Source: JASJBU01 sp965372385
GTDB taxonomy: Bacteria > Pseudomonadota > Gammaproteobacteria > Chromatiales > Chromatiaceae
DNA length: 6,269 nucleotides
Direction: 5' to 3'
Assembly (NCBI GenBank): GCA_965372385.1
Contig: CBDVCD010000217.1
Coordinates: 1-6,269, forward strand
In this document: one piece after another, positions 4,972 through 6,269 of the stretch
Numbering within the stretch: the stretch's first letter is position 1
Layout of the letters: each line of letters opens with the position of its first letter
Made by a program: the position numbers and the translations under genes
The notes under the pieces: model-generated
The model's database searches: none
Seen by the model: the letters and a program-made list of their open reading frames with translations, nothing else
Told to the model about the DNA's origin: nothing

Positions 4972-6264
4972 TCAGCTCAGATCACTCACACCCGCTTCCA
5001 CTCGTTGACGGATCGTTTCAGCCAACTGCTCCCGCAGACTCTCCGTCTCGAATCGATCGAGAATCTCCTGGGCGAAACCCAGGCAGAGCAGGCGGCGGGC
5101 TTGGTCTTCATTCAGTCCACGGGAGCGTAGGTAGAACAGGGCCTGGGGATCCAGTTGTCCCACCGTGGTGCCGTGACTGCACTGCACGTCATCCGCCAGA
5201 ATCTCCAGCTGTGGCTTGGTATCGATCTCCGCCTCGCGCGAAAGCATCAGATTGGCATTGGAGAGATGGGCGTTGCTCTGCTGCGCCTGTTCCCGCACCA
5301 GGATGCGTCCGTCGAATACCGCCCTGCCCCGGCCATTGAGTATGCCCTTGAAGTTCTCCCGGCTGTCACAGCCCGGCAACGCATGATCCACATCGAGGTG
5401 AAAATCAACCAACTGACCCTCACCCGCCAGGTAGAGACCATCCAGCTCACAGTTGGCTCCCGGAGCGGCAAAACGGCTGTTGATAGTGGTGCGCGACCAG
5501 GCCCCGCCCAAGGCGGCGGTAACTCCTTGATAGTGTGAATCCGCCTGTAGCTCGAGATAGAGTTCGGTAAGATGATAGGCCTGCAGGCTCTCCTGCTGAA
5601 CCCGCTGATGGCGCAGGCTGGCCCGCTCTTCGAGCAGGATCTCACACACAATATTGTTGAAATAGCTGACCTCATCCAGGGCCAGATAACGCTCCACCAA
5701 AGTGGCGCTGCTGTCCGCCTCCAGGATAATCAGATGGCGGGGCCGCAGACTCCGGCCCGTTGCCGCTTGGGTGGCGACATGCAGCAGCTCGATGGGTTGT
5801 TCCAGTTTGTGGCCGGCAGTGATGCGAATCACCGCACCATCCTGCATGGTCGCCAGGTTGAGGGCGGAAAAGCCATGCTGCCCAACCCCGGACAGAGAAC
5901 CCACTGACTGCAGAATCATTTTATCAGCCTGTGCCATAGCGCCACGCAAGCTGCCAATCTGTACGCCTTCTATCTGGGTGTCGGAAAGTGCCGGCTGAAA
6001 CGAACCATCCACGAAGACCAACCTCCCTGCCACTGGCTCGGCTAAGAATGTCTGCTGCACTGCGGCTTTAGGGATTTCATGTTGTTCGTCAGTGGTGACG
6101 AAACCCTGCTCCAACAGCCCTTCCACACTGGTATAGCGCCAGGCCTCCTGGCGGGCATGGGGAAGGCCCAGATCAAACAGGCTTTCCACCGCTTCACGGC
6201 GCTGTTCGTTCAGCCAGAGGCCACCTCCGGCCGGCAGCTTGTCGATGTAGCGCTGCGCCTCCAT
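4972..6264 (-). CDS. sufD: SufD, component of the SufBCD Fe-S scaffold complex
   Basis: SufD pairs with SufB and the ATPase SufC to form the cytoplasmic scaffold where Fe-S clusters are built. The 430-residue protein shows the N-terminal RQEAWRYTSVEGL (about 38-50), YFNNIVCEILLEERASLRHQ (201-220), VDHALPGCDSRENFKGILNG (292-311), and DDVQCSHGTTVGQLDPQALF (358-377). His364 in this last motif corresponds to the His of E. coli SufD at the SufB interface, where the cluster forms. The C-terminus has RSRGLNEDQARRLLCLGFAQEIL (380-402), typical of the family. Only 5 bases lie upstream of the first ATG in the window, so a ribosome binding site cannot be seen, and the true start may be further out. sufB and sufC are expected upstream, beyond the right edge. 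Confidence 0.95.
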   Translation of the reverse strand: MEAQRYIDKLPAGGGLWLNEQRREAVESLFDLGLPHARQEAWRYTSVEGLLEQGFVTTDEQHEIPKAAVQQTFLAEPVAGRLVFVDGSFQPALSDTQIEGVQIGSLRGAMAQADKMILQSVGSLSGVGQHGFSALNLATMQDGAVIRITAGHKLEQPIELLHVATQAATGRSLRPRHLIILEADSSATLVERYLALDEVSYFNNIVCEILLEERASLRHQRVQQESLQAYHLTELYLELQADSHYQGVTAALGGAWSRTTINSRFAAPGANCELDGLYLAGEGQLVDFHLDVDHALPGCDSRENFKGILNGRGRAVFDGRILVREQAQQSNAHLSNANLMLSREAEIDTKPQLEILADDVQCSHGTTVGQLDPQALFYLRSRGLNEDQARRLLCLGFAQEILDRFETESLREQLAETIRQRVEAGVSDLS

Positions 6265-6269
6265 CAGCG

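Noticed and set aside
5247..5675. Second minus-strand frame inside sufD.
   Set aside because: It lies wholly inside sufD in another frame and shows no family motifs.

Overview
The window joins a conserved housekeeping segment (right, about 2965-6269) to the start of a phage-defence locus (left, 1-1709), with a scarred accessory stretch between them (about 1710-2960). All clear genes except one are on the minus strand, so transcription runs right to left. The protein types (SUF Fe-S assembly with SufE, an IscA/SufA carrier and SufT, plus a DevB-type 6-phosphogluconolactonase) suggest a proteobacterium, most likely a gammaproteobacterium. I cannot name the genus. The left part looks more A+T-rich than the suf/pgl part, as expected for acquired DNA.

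Right part, in order of transcription: sufD (its 5' end is at the window edge), sufT, an A-type Fe-S carrier (sufA/iscA-like), sufE, then pgl. The four Fe-S genes have short gaps and look like one operon. SufD belongs to the SufBCD scaffold, SufE receives and passes on sulfur from a cysteine desulfurase, the A-type protein carries clusters, and SufT is a maturation factor. The desulfurase gene sufS is not between sufD and sufT and is not in the window. pgl, the second step of the oxidative pentose phosphate pathway, follows after about 115 bases and has its own strong ribosome binding site.

Middle: directly after the pgl stop codon lies a broken fragment of a tyrosine recombinase/integrase, then an intact plus-strand gene for a Uma2/DUF820-family PD-(D/E)XK nuclease-like protein. 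The Uma2 gene and a 95-codon minus-strand open frame with no start codon are bracketed by a perfect 12-base inverted repeat (1722-1733 and 2672-2683). This may be a small decayed mobile unit.

Left part: a BREX phage-defence operon running off the left edge: a small MerR/excisionase-type helix-turn-helix gene, brxA, brxB and the first 37 codons of brxC. The first three genes are coupled by ATGA overlaps. Upstream is a convincing sigma70-type promoter (perfect TTGACA, 17-base spacer) with three head-to-tail 10-base repeats touching the -35 box and a 10-base palindrome between -35 and -10. BREX itself is known. The less ordinary part is this control region together with the small HTH leader gene, in place of the larger WYL-type regulator (BrxR) described for some BREX loci. 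The rest of the system (expected pglX, pglZ, brxL) lies outside the window.
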